A stretch of 64,000 nt of DNA from JANQIO01 sp965601975. Lineage in GTDB: Bacteria; Pseudomonadota; Gammaproteobacteria; Pseudomonadales; Halieaceae. The translations under genes were made by a program, and so were the position numbers. This document shows, one piece after another, positions 8,941-17,346 of the stretch (positions are counted from its first letter, which is position 1; every line of letters starts with the position of its first letter). Location of the stretch: NCBI GenBank assembly GCA_965601975.1, contig OZ271856.1:1426001-1490000 (forward strand), given 5' to 3'. A model generated the notes under the pieces. The model had not been told where the DNA came from and ran no database searches. It worked only from the letters and a program-made list of their open reading frames with translations.

Positions 8941-9133
8941 AGGTATCCCGGTCTCCAACCACAAGCGTCACCGATAGAATCCGATGACCCGCTTCCCGTC
9001 AAGTGCGGCTCGACGCTCGCCTGTCTGCACCAGGCATCTACAGAATCCATACAAGCCTCGCCGCGGAGAACGCAGGTGCCGACCAGCTTATCTATACTGG
9101 AGAAACCATTCACCCGCGGAGGAGGGTTCTCCC

Positions 9134-10654
9134 ATGCAATACGCCATGCCAGGCAGCGACGACGCGCTGCACACGTTCAAGAGCCGTTACGAGAACTTTG
9201 TCGGAGGCGAATGGGTTGCCCCACTCGAGGGCAAGTATTTCGAGAATGTCAGCCCGGTCACCGGCGAGGCCTTCTGCGAGATGCCGCGCTCGACGGCAGC
9301 GGACCTGAAGATCGCGCTGGACGCCGCCCACGGCGCCGCCGAGGCCTGGGGCAAGACCTCCGTGGCCGAGCGCTCGAACATCCTGCTGAAAATCGCCGAC
9401 CGTATCGAGGACAACCTCGAGACCCTGGCCTGGGTCGAGACCTGGGAGAACGGCAAGAGCATCCGCGAGACGCTCAATGCTGACATCCCACTGCTGGTAG
9501 ACCACTTCCGCTACTTCGCAGGCTGCATCCGCGCCCAGGAGGGCTCAGCGGCCGAGATCGACGCCAATACCGTGGCCTATCACTTCCACGAACCGTTGGG
9601 GGTTGTGGGCCAGATCATCCCGTGGAATTTCCCGCTGCTGATGGCGGGCTGGAAGCTGGGTCCGGCGCTCGCCGCCGGTAACTGCGTGGTGCTGAAGCCC
9701 GCGGAGCAGACGCCCACCTCGATCCTGGTGCTGCTGGAAATCATCGGCGACCTGCTGCCGCCCGGCGTGTTGAACGTGCTCAACGGCTTCGGCGGCGAGA
9801 TCGGCCAGGCCCTGGCCAGCACCGACCGCATCGCCAAGATCGCCTTTACCGGGTCCACCGCGGTGGGACACCTGATCCTGGAGAACGCGGCCAAGACATT
9901 GATTCCCTCGACGGTGGAGCTGGGCGGCAAGTCGCCCAACATCTATTTCGAGGACATCATGAGCCAGGAAGACGACTACATCGAGAAGTGCCTGGAGGGC
10001 ACGCTGCTCGGCTTCTTCAACCAGGGCGAGGTCTGTACCTGTCCGTCCCGGGCGCTGGTCCAGGAGAGCATCTACGGGGAGTTCATCGAGCGCGTACTGG
10101 AGCGCGGCAAGAACATCACCCAGGGCAACCCCTTCGACACCGACACCATGGTGGGCGCCCAGGCCTCGAAAGAGCAGTTCGACAAGATCATGTCCTACAT
10201 GGACGTGGCGCGGAACGAGGGCGCCGAGTTCCTCATGGGCGGCGGCCAGGCCGCGGTGGGCAGCGACATCGCCGGGGGCTACTACATCGAACCCACGCTA
10301 CTCAAAGGCAGCAACGATATGCGCGTCTTCCAGGAGGAGATCTTTGGGCCAACGCTCGGAGTGACGACCTTCAAGGATGAAGACGAGGCGCTGGCCATTG
10401 CCAACGACACGGATTATGGGCTCGGCGCCGGCGTCTGGACCCGGGATACGAACCGCGCTTTCCGTATGGGCCGCGGCATCAAGGCGGGCCGGGTCTGGAT
10501 GAACTGCTACCATGCCTACCCGGCCCACGCGGCCTTCGGTGGCTACAAGAAGTCCGGCATCGGCCGAGAGACCCACAAGATGGCGCTGGAGCACTACCAG
10601 CAGACCAAGAACATGCTGGTCAGCTACGATACGTCGCCGCTGGGATTCTTCTAG
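9134..10654 (+). CDS. aldB: Aldehyde dehydrogenase, AldB/ExaC type
   Basis: A 506-residue NAD(P)-dependent aldehyde dehydrogenase very like E. coli AldB and Pseudomonas ExaC. It has the oxyanion Asn in PWNFP (N167), the general base E262 in VELGGKSPN, the nucleophile C301 in NQGEVCTCPSRAL and the AYPAHAAFGGYKKSGIGRE block typical of acetaldehyde dehydrogenases of this branch. It would oxidise acetaldehyde or other short aldehydes, perhaps products of the neighbouring catabolic operon. The ATG at 9134 follows GGAGGAGGG; an upstream in-frame ATG at 8984 would add 50 residues unlike the family. A cytochrome c gene follows, as is common near alcohol oxidation genes. Confidence 0.9.
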   Translation: MQYAMPGSDDALHTFKSRYENFVGGEWVAPLEGKYFENVSPVTGEAFCEMPRSTAADLKIALDAAHGAAEAWGKTSVAERSNILLKIADRIEDNLETLAWVETWENGKSIRETLNADIPLLVDHFRYFAGCIRAQEGSAAEIDANTVAYHFHEPLGVVGQIIPWNFPLLMAGWKLGPALAAGNCVVLKPAEQTPTSILVLLEIIGDLLPPGVLNVLNGFGGEIGQALASTDRIAKIAFTGSTAVGHLILENAAKTLIPSTVELGGKSPNIYFEDIMSQEDDYIEKCLEGTLLGFFNQGEVCTCPSRALVQESIYGEFIERVLERGKNITQGNPFDTDTMVGAQASKEQFDKIMSYMDVARNEGAEFLMGGGQAAVGSDIAGGYYIEPTLLKGSNDMRVFQEEIFGPTLGVTTFKDEDEALAIANDTDYGLGAGVWTRDTNRAFRMGRGIKAGRVWMNCYHAYPAHAAFGGYKKSGIGRETHKMALEHYQQTKNMLVSYDTSPLGFF

Positions 10655-10700
10655 CGCCCGCGGCGGTTTATTGAAGAGCGCCCGCGGTGGTTTATTGAAG
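10653..10700 (+). repeat. 24-bp tandem duplication at the aldehyde dehydrogenase stop codon
   Basis: Two head-to-tail copies of a 24-base unit (10653-10676 and 10677-10700) differ at one base. The first copy begins inside the TAG stop codon. Confidence 0.85.
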
Positions 10701-10709
10701 ATGGTGCTT

Positions 10710-10723
10710 GTGATGTAGATCAA
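10710..10723. promoter_or_regulatory. FNR/Anr-like box upstream of cytochrome c
   Basis: On the minus strand the site reads TTGATCTACATCAC, matching nine of ten positions of the FNR/Anr consensus TTGAT-N4-ATCAA. Its centre is 68 bases before the cytochrome c ATG, and a TAAGGT element at 10745-10750 lies where the -10 of an FNR class II promoter would fall. This suggests oxygen-responsive expression; it is inference from sequence only. Confidence 0.4.
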
Positions 10724-10744
10724 ACCGCGCCAACGCGGTTTTGC
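10722..10744 (+). terminator. Weak hairpin, possible terminator of the aldehyde dehydrogenase gene
   Basis: AAACCGCG (10722-10729) and CGCGGTTT (10734-10741) form an 8-bp stem with a CCAA loop. Only a short T run follows, and it overlaps the FNR-like box, so its role is uncertain. Confidence 0.3.
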
Positions 10745-10784
10745 TAAGGTCTGAGGAGATTCTGTGCATATACGGAGATGTGCC

Positions 10785-11138
10785 ATGCGCCCGACCGCCC
10801 GGCAAACCGTGATTCTGCTTCTGCCCCTGCTGGCTGCCGTGAATACCTTCGCGGAAACCAAGCCCGCATCCCAGCGCCACAAGGATGGCGAGGCCATCTA
10901 TAGCTTTGCCTGCGCCCGCTGCCACGACCACGGTGAGGGGGGCGCTCCCATCACCGGGCAGAGCGATAGCTGGTCCGGTCGCTCGACGCTGTGGGAAGCA
11001 GTTTTGTTCGAACACGCGGACAAGGGTTACCTGTCGATGCCCGCGAGCGGCGGCGACGCCAGGCTGTCGGACTACGATGTCCAGGTGGCCGCAGAGTACA
11101 TGGTGACCAAGACGTTCCCGGAGCGCCCGGAGGACTGA
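10785..11138 (+). CDS. Small secreted class I c-type cytochrome
   Basis: A 117-residue periplasmic cytochrome. A signal peptide (about residues 1-23) precedes the haem-binding CARCH (43-47), and a likely axial Met lies in the following LSMPASGG segment, the pattern of cytochrome c5-like proteins. It would carry electrons from a periplasmic dehydrogenase to a terminal oxidase. The ATG at 10785 has ACGGAGA seven bases upstream and opens the signal peptide; a GTG at 10764 is less likely. An FNR-like site lies upstream. Confidence 0.82.
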   Translation: MRPTARQTVILLLPLLAAVNTFAETKPASQRHKDGEAIYSFACARCHDHGEGGAPITGQSDSWSGRSTLWEAVLFEHADKGYLSMPASGGDARLSDYDVQVAAEYMVTKTFPERPED

Positions 11139-11171
11139 ACCCAGGGCATACAGGGAGTTTCCTGCCTTTCC

Positions 11172-12710
11172 ATGAAGCCGCTGACCGTCGAGGCCCTGAC
11201 ATCCGCCGAGGCCTGGCCGCACCCGGTTGACGCCGTCGAGCTGATCGAGACCCATGTCTCCTGGGTGTTCCTCACCGGGGAATTCGCCTACAAGATCAAA
11301 AAGCCGGTGAACTTCGGCTTTCTCGATTTCTCCACCCTGCAGAAACGCCGACACTGTTGTGAAGAGGAGCTGCGCCTGAACCGGCGCCTGGCGCCGGAGC
11401 TGTATCTGGATGTGGTGCCCATTACCGGCTCAGCGGACGCACCGAGCGTAGGTGGCCGCGGCAAGGCGTTTGAGTACGCCGTCAGAATGCGCCAGTTCGA
11501 CACCGCCGGCGGCTTCGACCATCTCGCGGCCCGCGGAGAGCTCGGCCGCGATCTGATCGACGAGACGGCGCAGGTGCTGGCCCGGTTTCACGCCGGGATC
11601 GATACCGCCACGTCGGCCTCCGGTTACGGCACGCCTGAAGTGACCTCCGGGCGCGTGCTGGAGAACTTCGACCAGATCGGCCCCAACATCGGCGAGCAGG
11701 CGGCCGATCGAATCCCCCAGTTTGAACAGCTGGAAAGCTGGAGCCGCGCCGGCTGTGAGGCGCATGCGGATGCGTTCATGCAGCGTCTCGACGGCGGCTT
11801 CGTTCGCGAGTGCCACGGCGACCTGCACCTGCGCAATATCGTCCTCTGGCAGGGTCAGGTCGTACCCTTCGACTGTATCGAATTCAACCCGGACCTGCGC
11901 TGGATCGACGTGACCAGTGAGCTGGCGTTCCTGTTGATGGACCTGGATGACCACGGCCTGGAGCCGCTGTCGCGGCGGTTGCTGGATGCCTACCTGGAGT
12001 ACAGCGGAGACTTCGAGGGACTGAAACTGCTGCACTTCTACCAGGTCTACCGGGCCATGGTACGTGCCAAGGTCGCCAGCCTGCGCCTGGCCCAGGTGGG
12101 CAACGATGACGAGGAGTTGATCGACGAGATGGGGCGCTACATGGACCTGGCGGAACGGTACACGCAGCCATCGTCGCCGCGCCTCATCATCGCCCATGGC
12201 CTCTCCGGGTCCGGCAAGACCTTCGTGTCGGGGCAGCTGCTGGAGGCGGCTCCGGTGATTCGCCTGCGCTCCGACGTCGAGCGCAAGCGCCTGTTCGGCT
12301 TCTCACCGCTGGAGCCCAGCGGCTCCGCCCGCGATGCCGGCATTTATTCGCTGGAAGCCAATACCCGCACCTACGCGCGCCTGCTGGCCCTGGCCGGGCA
12401 GCTGCTGGACTCAGGATGGCCCGTGCTGGTGGATGCGGCGTTTCTCAAGCGCGAGGAGCGCGACGCTTTTCGCAAGCTCGCGGAATCCCTGGGTGTGCCC
12501 TTCGCCATCATGCACTGTGAAGCGGACATGCCGCTGCAGCGTGAGCGCGTGGCCGCGCGCCGCGGGGATGCCTCGGAGGCCAACCTGGAGGTTCTCGACC
12601 TCCAGGTCGAGCGCGAGGAGCCGCTTCAGGCTGATGAGCAGGTCATCGCAATCGACACCAGCGGCGAACCGGACCTGGACCCGCTGCTGGCATTTCTCAC
12701 CGCGGACTAG
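11172..12710 (+). CDS. APH-like kinase fused to a P-loop ATP-binding domain
   Basis: This 512-residue protein joins two kinase-like modules. The N-terminal part has the aminoglycoside-phosphotransferase catalytic signature HGDLHLRN (from residue 215) and a downstream IEFNPDLRWID metal-binding segment. The C-terminal part has a Walker A GLSGSGKT (343-350), as in gluconate-kinase or zeta-toxin-like P-loop proteins. The same fusion occurs widely in proteobacteria, and its substrate is unknown; antibiotic resistance should not be assumed. It starts 33 bases after the cytochrome stop and overlaps the convergent membrane-protein gene by four bases. Confidence 0.8.
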   Translation: MKPLTVEALTSAEAWPHPVDAVELIETHVSWVFLTGEFAYKIKKPVNFGFLDFSTLQKRRHCCEEELRLNRRLAPELYLDVVPITGSADAPSVGGRGKAFEYAVRMRQFDTAGGFDHLAARGELGRDLIDETAQVLARFHAGIDTATSASGYGTPEVTSGRVLENFDQIGPNIGEQAADRIPQFEQLESWSRAGCEAHADAFMQRLDGGFVRECHGDLHLRNIVLWQGQVVPFDCIEFNPDLRWIDVTSELAFLLMDLDDHGLEPLSRRLLDAYLEYSGDFEGLKLLHFYQVYRAMVRAKVASLRLAQVGNDDEELIDEMGRYMDLAERYTQPSSPRLIIAHGLSGSGKTFVSGQLLEAAPVIRLRSDVERKRLFGFSPLEPSGSARDAGIYSLEANTRTYARLLALAGQLLDSGWPVLVDAAFLKREERDAFRKLAESLGVPFAIMHCEADMPLQRERVAARRGDASEANLEVLDLQVEREEPLQADEQVIAIDTSGEPDLDPLLAFLTAD

Positions 12711-13015
12711 GCAGCCGCGGTGCGGGCCTGCGGCGCTCGCTCTACGGCCAGGTACAGCAGCGGACCGATGGAACCCAGGAACAGGGTGGCAACCACCCAG
12801 GGCCAGGGATTGCGGCCGCGCTCGCGCGCGTCCGGCACCATCCACACAAAGACCAGCAGCAGGGCGATGACCAGGTCGGTAAAGACCTGCCAGCCCGCCG
12901 GGCTGTGGCGGTGGTAGTCGAAAATCCCGATGTAACCGACCTCGCTGACCGCATAGACGGTCAGCAGGCTGAAGGGGATCAGCAGGGCAATGGCAAAGGC
13001 TTTGCGTGGTGTCAT
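12707..13015 (-). CDS. DUF2834-like small membrane protein
   Basis: A 102-residue protein with three hydrophobic segments (about residues 7-30, 45-60 and 73-90). The pattern TDLVIALLLVFVWMVPDAR...WPWVVATLFLGSIGPLLYL matches the DUF2834 family of inner-membrane proteins, which has no known function. Its stop codon overlaps the stop of the convergent kinase fusion gene. Confidence 0.65.
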   Translation of the reverse strand: MTPRKAFAIALLIPFSLLTVYAVSEVGYIGIFDYHRHSPAGWQVFTDLVIALLLVFVWMVPDARERGRNPWPWVVATLFLGSIGPLLYLAVERAPQARTAAA

Positions 13016-13153
13016 TGGCTCTCAACAGCTTACGTGGCTGTCCTCCCGTGGATTTCCGTGCATCCTGCTCCCCCGGCTGAATGCCTGCAATTACCTCGGA
13101 GGTCATAGCGTCGACTACATGCCTGGGCCAGAATGACGGCAGGAGGTGCAGCC

Positions 13154-13978
13154 ATGAACACAGCCGTAGCCCGCGACTTCAGCGATATCTGCCGCCAGTG
13201 GCGCCGGTTCCGCAAGCTGTCACAGCTGGACCTGGCGCTGGCCGCCAATGTCTCCCAGCGCCATGTGAGCTGGCTGGAAACCGGGCGCAGCCAACCGAGT
13301 CGCGAGATGGTGCTGCGCCTGTCGGAAGCTATGGATGTGCCGCTACGCGAGCGCAACGTCTTGCTGAAGGCCGCGGGCTTCAACGCCGCCTACCGCGAGT
13401 CCGGGCTGGACGAGCCGGGCATGGCGCCGGTCATGGAAGCGCTCCAGCGCATGCTGGAGCATCACGACCCGCTGCCGGCGGTGGTGGTGGACCGCCTCTG
13501 GAACCTGAAGCTCAAGAACCAGGCCGCCGACCTGCTGCTTGGCCTGGGGGGTGACCTGCAGGAACTGCAGCGAGAAATCGGGTTCGGCGAGGAGATGAAC
13601 CTGGCCCTGCTCACGGTGCATCCTGAGGGCCTGCGGCAGTACATCGCCAACTGGGATGAGGCGGCGCCGGCGTTTACCCGGCGCCTGCGGGTGGAACCGG
13701 CCACCGCGGGGGACCCGGCAGTGCAGTCCCTGTTCTCACGGATCCTGGAGCTGGCGGACGACGCCGACGCGACACCCGAATACCAGCCCCTGCAGCCGGT
13801 GCTGCCGCTGGTGATCGAGGTGGGAGATTTACGGCTGAGCCTGTTCTCGGTGATCTCCACCATCGGCACGCCCCAGGACATCACCGCCGATGAGCTGCGC
13901 ATCGAGTCTTTTTACCCGGCGGATGCGGCCACCGGTGAGTTCTTCGAAAACGCGGCGCAGGCCGGGGAGGGCACATGA
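13154..13978 (+). CDS. XRE-family regulator with MmyB-like ligand-binding domain
   Basis: A 274-residue transcription factor. The N-terminal helix-turn-helix (about residues 8-62) includes SQLDLALAANVSQRHVSWLE, the recognition pattern of XRE regulators. The rest resembles the MmyB ligand-binding domain, thought to sense hydrophobic or acyl ligands. The ATG at 13154 has a perfect AGGAGG eight bases upstream and is preferred over the ATG at 13133. It overlaps the next gene through ATGA, so the small membrane protein is probably part of what it controls or senses. Confidence 0.82.
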   Translation: MNTAVARDFSDICRQWRRFRKLSQLDLALAANVSQRHVSWLETGRSQPSREMVLRLSEAMDVPLRERNVLLKAAGFNAAYRESGLDEPGMAPVMEALQRMLEHHDPLPAVVVDRLWNLKLKNQAADLLLGLGGDLQELQREIGFGEEMNLALLTVHPEGLRQYIANWDEAAPAFTRRLRVEPATAGDPAVQSLFSRILELADDADATPEYQPLQPVLPLVIEVGDLRLSLFSVISTIGTPQDITADELRIESFYPADAATGEFFENAAQAGEGT

Positions 13979-14373
13979 GCAAGGTGGTGACGGTGCTGCT
14001 CGTATTGGTGGGGTTGATCAACTTCCTGCCGGTGCTGGGGGTGCTGTCCGCCGGCAAGGTTTCTTCAGCCTACGCGGTGGAGTTCGCCAGCCCCGACCTG
14101 GAGATCCTGCTGCGGCACCGGGCGCTGCTGTTCGGTATTGTCGGCGGTTTCATTCTCTATGCCGCGTTCGTACCCCAGTACCAGGCGCCTGCCATGGTGA
14201 TGGCAGCGGTGTCGATGGTCGGGTTTCTTGTTCTTGCGTGGTCGGTGGGGGGCCTCAATGAGGCCATTCGCAAGGTAGTTCTCGCCGATATTGTGGGCGT
14301 CCTGTTGTTGTCGGGGGCGGCAATCGCGTGGTTTATTGCTGAGCCCGCTGGGTTCCCGCTTTCGCGGGAATGA
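13975..14373 (+). CDS. Four-helix membrane protein coupled to the XRE regulator
   Basis: A 132-residue inner-membrane protein with four predicted hydrophobic helices (about residues 3-25, 48-66, 72-92 and 102-122). I do not recognise a functional family. Its start overlaps the regulator stop (ATGA), implying translational coupling. The last residues (GFPLSRE) and stop codon are encoded by a REP-like hairpin and the first unit of a tandem array, so the original C-terminus may have been replaced when the repeat inserted. Confidence 0.7.
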   Translation: MSKVVTVLLVLVGLINFLPVLGVLSAGKVSSAYAVEFASPDLEILLRHRALLFGIVGGFILYAAFVPQYQAPAMVMAAVSMVGFLVLAWSVGGLNEAIRKVVLADIVGVLLLSGAAIAWFIAEPAGFPLSRE

Positions 14374-14444
14374 CGACGACGGGCGCGGGAATGACGACGA
14401 CGGGCGCGGGAATGACGACGACGGGCGCGGGAATGACGACGGGC
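14353..14444. repeat. dRS3/REP-like hairpin with 21-bp tandem array
   Basis: TTCCCGC (14353-14359) pairs with GCGGGAA (14364-14370) over a four-base loop, the form of dispersed TTCCCGC...GCGGGAATGACG elements in many proteobacteria. The right arm is then amplified: units start at 14364, 14385, 14406 and 14427 (21, 21, 21 and 18 bases). The array fills the space between two convergent genes, covers the upstream stop codon and reaches the stop of the DUF72 gene. Confidence 0.85.
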
Positions 14445-15316
14445 TAGAACAGGCTGTCCTGGCGGGGCAGGGGCCAGGGCGGGAGGGCCGGCAGATCTTG
14501 GCGGGATCTCAGCGCGTTGTGAAATTCCTCGGCGAATAGCGGGCAGTGCTGGTTGTTGGGGCAGTGCATCATGAAGTAGACGCTGTGGCCCGCCGCCAGG
14601 TAGTCGTCCATGCGATCCAGCCACTCTGAAACAAAGCGGCCATTGGTAGCGGGATCCGGGTGCAGCACGACCCGGGCGTAGACCAGGCCGTTGTAAACCG
14701 TGTCCAGCAGCGGCACGTCCGGTTTCTTGTGGCGAGCCGCCAGCACTTCCGGATGCGCTGCGTCACCCTGGTAGATGGGTCGGCTGTCGAACATGACGCG
14801 CCCGGCGCCGGTCTGCGCCAGCAGCGGCTCGACCAGCTCCGGCTGTTCGAAGAACGCCGGGTGGCGAAGCTCCAGGGCGTAGCGATGGGCAGCGGGCAGG
14901 CGCTGGAACAAGGTCTCCAGGGCCGATATGTCTGAAGGCCCCAGTCTCGCGGGGCACTGCACCAGGAACGGCCCCAGGTTCTCGGCCAGCGGCTCCAGGA
15001 CCGACATGAAGGCCGTTAGCTGGTCCCACTCGGGCTCGCGCTCGTGGGTGATCACCTGGGGAATCTTGAAGCTGAAGCGGAACTCGGTGCCGGCGACGGC
15101 CTCCGCCCAGCGTGACACCGTGGCGGCATCCGGTACCCGGTAAAACGTGGTGTTCCCCTCGACCGTGTTGAACACCTGCGCGTAGTGGCCCAGCGTGGAT
15201 GCGCCCGCTCCCGGCCGCGGGAAGTACTCACCGGTCCAGCCCGGGAATCCCCAGGCCGGCAGCCCCAGGTAGTAGCCGAGGGTCGGATTGGCGCGGGTCG
15301 GGGCGGGTAGTGTCAT
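14444..15316 (-). CDS. DUF72 (YecE-like) protein
   Basis: A 290-residue cytosolic protein of the DUF72 family, a TIM-barrel fold. Characteristic blocks are GLPAWGFPGWTGEYFP near the start, the central VEGNTTFYRVPD, and EFRFSFKIPQVITHE. No activity is firmly known for the family. Its stop codon abuts the 21-bp tandem array. It is divergent from the TPR lipoprotein gene across an 88-base gap. Confidence 0.85.
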   Translation of the reverse strand: MTLPAPTRANPTLGYYLGLPAWGFPGWTGEYFPRPGAGASTLGHYAQVFNTVEGNTTFYRVPDAATVSRWAEAVAGTEFRFSFKIPQVITHEREPEWDQLTAFMSVLEPLAENLGPFLVQCPARLGPSDISALETLFQRLPAAHRYALELRHPAFFEQPELVEPLLAQTGAGRVMFDSRPIYQGDAAHPEVLAARHKKPDVPLLDTVYNGLVYARVVLHPDPATNGRFVSEWLDRMDDYLAAGHSVYFMMHCPNNQHCPLFAEEFHNALRSRQDLPALPPWPLPRQDSLF

Positions 15317-15404
15317 CAGTGTTCCAGTCCAGTATCGTGTTCAGGTTACGCGTCAATCGTTCGTCTAGACTAATAAAGACGCTTTTCAAGGCGGGGGGTC
15401 CGTT

Positions 15405-16652
15405 ATGACAGCAAGAGCACTGTTGTCGGTCTTGATCGGGGTACTGGTGGGCGCCTGCGCCAGCAGCGGGCAGAACAGCTTCAGTGAACCCCCGCCCGCG
15501 CATATGAACCTGCTGGAAGACGAGTTGCTGACCGCAACGCCGGCGGAGGCGAGCGCCGAGCAGACGCAGGCGCTGGAGGAATTTCTCCACTTGCCGGAGG
15601 ACATCCGCGCCCAGATCGATCGCGACATCATGCCCCTGGAGGAGGCGGAGCGTTACGTTGCCCTGCGGGATTGGGCGTTCCAGGAGTTCTCTGACCACTA
15701 CGACTACGACCCCACGTTTACGTCATCCCTCGACGAGTTGCCGGACAGCCGCAAGGTCAACTGCTTCTCGTTTTCCAATATGTTCGTCGCCTCAGCTCGC
15801 TACGCGGGTATCGATGCGAAGTTCCAGCTGGTCGATTCCCCGCCTGAGTGGGACGCTGAAGAAGATACGCTGATTACCACCCAGCACATCAATGTCACCG
15901 GCCTGCTGGACGGGGCCGCCGTGGAGCGCAAGCGGACCTTCCTGTCGGTGCAGCCCGAGGAAACCGGCACGCGAATCCGTAAGCCGGCCTCAGGCAAGGC
16001 CTGGAACGCCTACGTGGTGGACCTCAACCCGGAGATCGCCACCGACGTGTTCGATACCCGGGAGATCAGTGATTACGAGGCGCTGGCACTGTTCTACAGC
16101 AACAAGACCGTGGAAACCATGCTGGACGGGGATAGCCAGTCGGCATTCGGCTATGCGCGGCTGGCGATAGAAGCCGACGGGCGTTCCCCGGCTGCCTGGC
16201 ACAACCTCGGTGTCCTGTTTGGCCGCGAGGATCGTCTCGAGGAGGCGGAGCAGGCCTACCGCACGGCGCTGGCGTTCGATCCTGACAGTGACTCCTCCCT
16301 GAGCAACCTGGAGAAGATCTACCGACAGCAGGGCCGCGTGGCCGAGGCCGACGACCTGGTAGAGCGACTGCGAAAAAATCGCGAAAAGAATCCCTATTTT
16401 TATTACGCCCTGGGCAAGCTGTGGATGGCAGAGGGCAATTACGCCAATGCCGCCATCTTTTTCGAAGAGGCCATCGACCGCAAGCGCAACGAGGAGCTGT
16501 TCTACTACGCCCTGGCCGAGGCACAGATCGAGCTGGAGCAGTATGACCGTGCCCAGCGCAGTCTGAAGTACGCCAGGAAGTACGCCCGCAATGACGATCT
16601 CAGTCGCTACGATGAGCTGATCGCGCAGATCGAGCCGTATATCGGCGGCTGA
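15405..16652 (+). CDS. Lipoprotein with transglutaminase-like and TPR domains
   Basis: A 415-residue protein with a lipobox (LVGAC, Cys18). The middle has a transglutaminase-like arrangement: C120 in KVNCFSFS, a His in TTQHINVTG and an Asp in VVDLNPE. The C-terminal part is built of tetratricopeptide repeats (about residues 255-405). Transglutaminase-like plus TPR proteins are often scaffolds or proteases of the cell envelope. Whether the Cys-His-Asp triad is active is unknown. The gene stands alone, divergent from DUF72. Confidence 0.75.
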   Translation: MTARALLSVLIGVLVGACASSGQNSFSEPPPAHMNLLEDELLTATPAEASAEQTQALEEFLHLPEDIRAQIDRDIMPLEEAERYVALRDWAFQEFSDHYDYDPTFTSSLDELPDSRKVNCFSFSNMFVASARYAGIDAKFQLVDSPPEWDAEEDTLITTQHINVTGLLDGAAVERKRTFLSVQPEETGTRIRKPASGKAWNAYVVDLNPEIATDVFDTREISDYEALALFYSNKTVETMLDGDSQSAFGYARLAIEADGRSPAAWHNLGVLFGREDRLEEAEQAYRTALAFDPDSDSSLSNLEKIYRQQGRVAEADDLVERLRKNREKNPYFYYALGKLWMAEGNYANAAIFFEEAIDRKRNEELFYYALAEAQIELEQYDRAQRSLKYARKYARNDDLSRYDELIAQIEPYIGG

Positions 16653-16752
16653 CAGCGCTCTCCGCTATCGCCGTTTAGCAGACATCCGCGTCGAGATGCG
16701 GGACAATAGCGGGCTTATTCGATGACCGGTACACGAGGATAACGAGGCCGAT

Positions 16753-17340
16753 ATGTCTGAAAAACAAGCGAATTTCCGTGCCATGACCGAAGCCACCCCG
16801 GAGGACTGGGGCGTGATTGCGGAGCACATGATCGATTTCATGCAGGGGCTGCCGCAGCGACTTGTCACCCATCTCGAACTGCTGCGAGGCGACTACGGCG
16901 GCTACCCGGTGGACCGCCTTGAGCATTGCCTGCAGACCGCCACCCGGGCGCTGCGCGACGGCCGCGACGAGGAATACGTGGTCTGCGCGCTGCTGCACGA
17001 TATCGGTGACACCCTCGGCCCCGCCAACCATGCAGACGTGGCTGCGGTTCTGCTGGAGCCGTACGTGTCCGAGGAAAACCACTGGATCATCAAGCATCAC
17101 GGCATTTTCCAGGGCTACTACTTTTTCCACCACGTGGGACTGGATCGCAACAGCCGCGATGCCTTCAAGGGTCACAAGTACTACGACGCCTGCGCAGAGT
17201 TTTGCGAGAAGTACGACCAGAACAGCTTCGACAAGGACTACGACAGCGAACCGCTGGAAACCTTTCTGCCAATGATCGGGCGGGTATTTGCCGCACCCAG
17301 GCGCTCGCTGTACAAGGCGGCCATGGACGAGGCGGTCTAA
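16753..17340 (+). CDS. HD-domain protein, PhnZ/MIOX-like metal enzyme candidate
   Basis: A 195-residue HD-domain protein. Probable metal ligands are H58 in LEHCLQTA, H82-D83 in LLHDIGD, H93, H115 or H116, and an Asp in the YDQNSFDKDY segment. Size and motif order resemble the PhnZ-type mixed-valence diiron oxygenases as much as phosphohydrolases, so the activity could be oxidative C-H cleavage or phosphate hydrolysis. There is no phosphonate gene nearby. It is followed six bases later by a SirB-like gene. Confidence 0.7.
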   Translation: MSEKQANFRAMTEATPEDWGVIAEHMIDFMQGLPQRLVTHLELLRGDYGGYPVDRLEHCLQTATRALRDGRDEEYVVCALLHDIGDTLGPANHADVAAVLLEPYVSEENHWIIKHHGIFQGYYFFHHVGLDRNSRDAFKGHKYYDACAEFCEKYDQNSFDKDYDSEPLETFLPMIGRVFAAPRRSLYKAAMDEAV

Positions 17341-17346
17341 CCCCTG

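Noticed and set aside
11172..12710. Aminoglycoside resistance gene
   Set aside because: The APH-like fold is fused to a P-loop kinase domain and occurs in a housekeeping-like setting without mobile elements; resistance is not supported.
14364..14444. CRISPR array
   Set aside because: Units are directly adjacent without unique spacers and no cas genes are present; this is a minisatellite. The same applies to the 14-bp array at 57794-57877.
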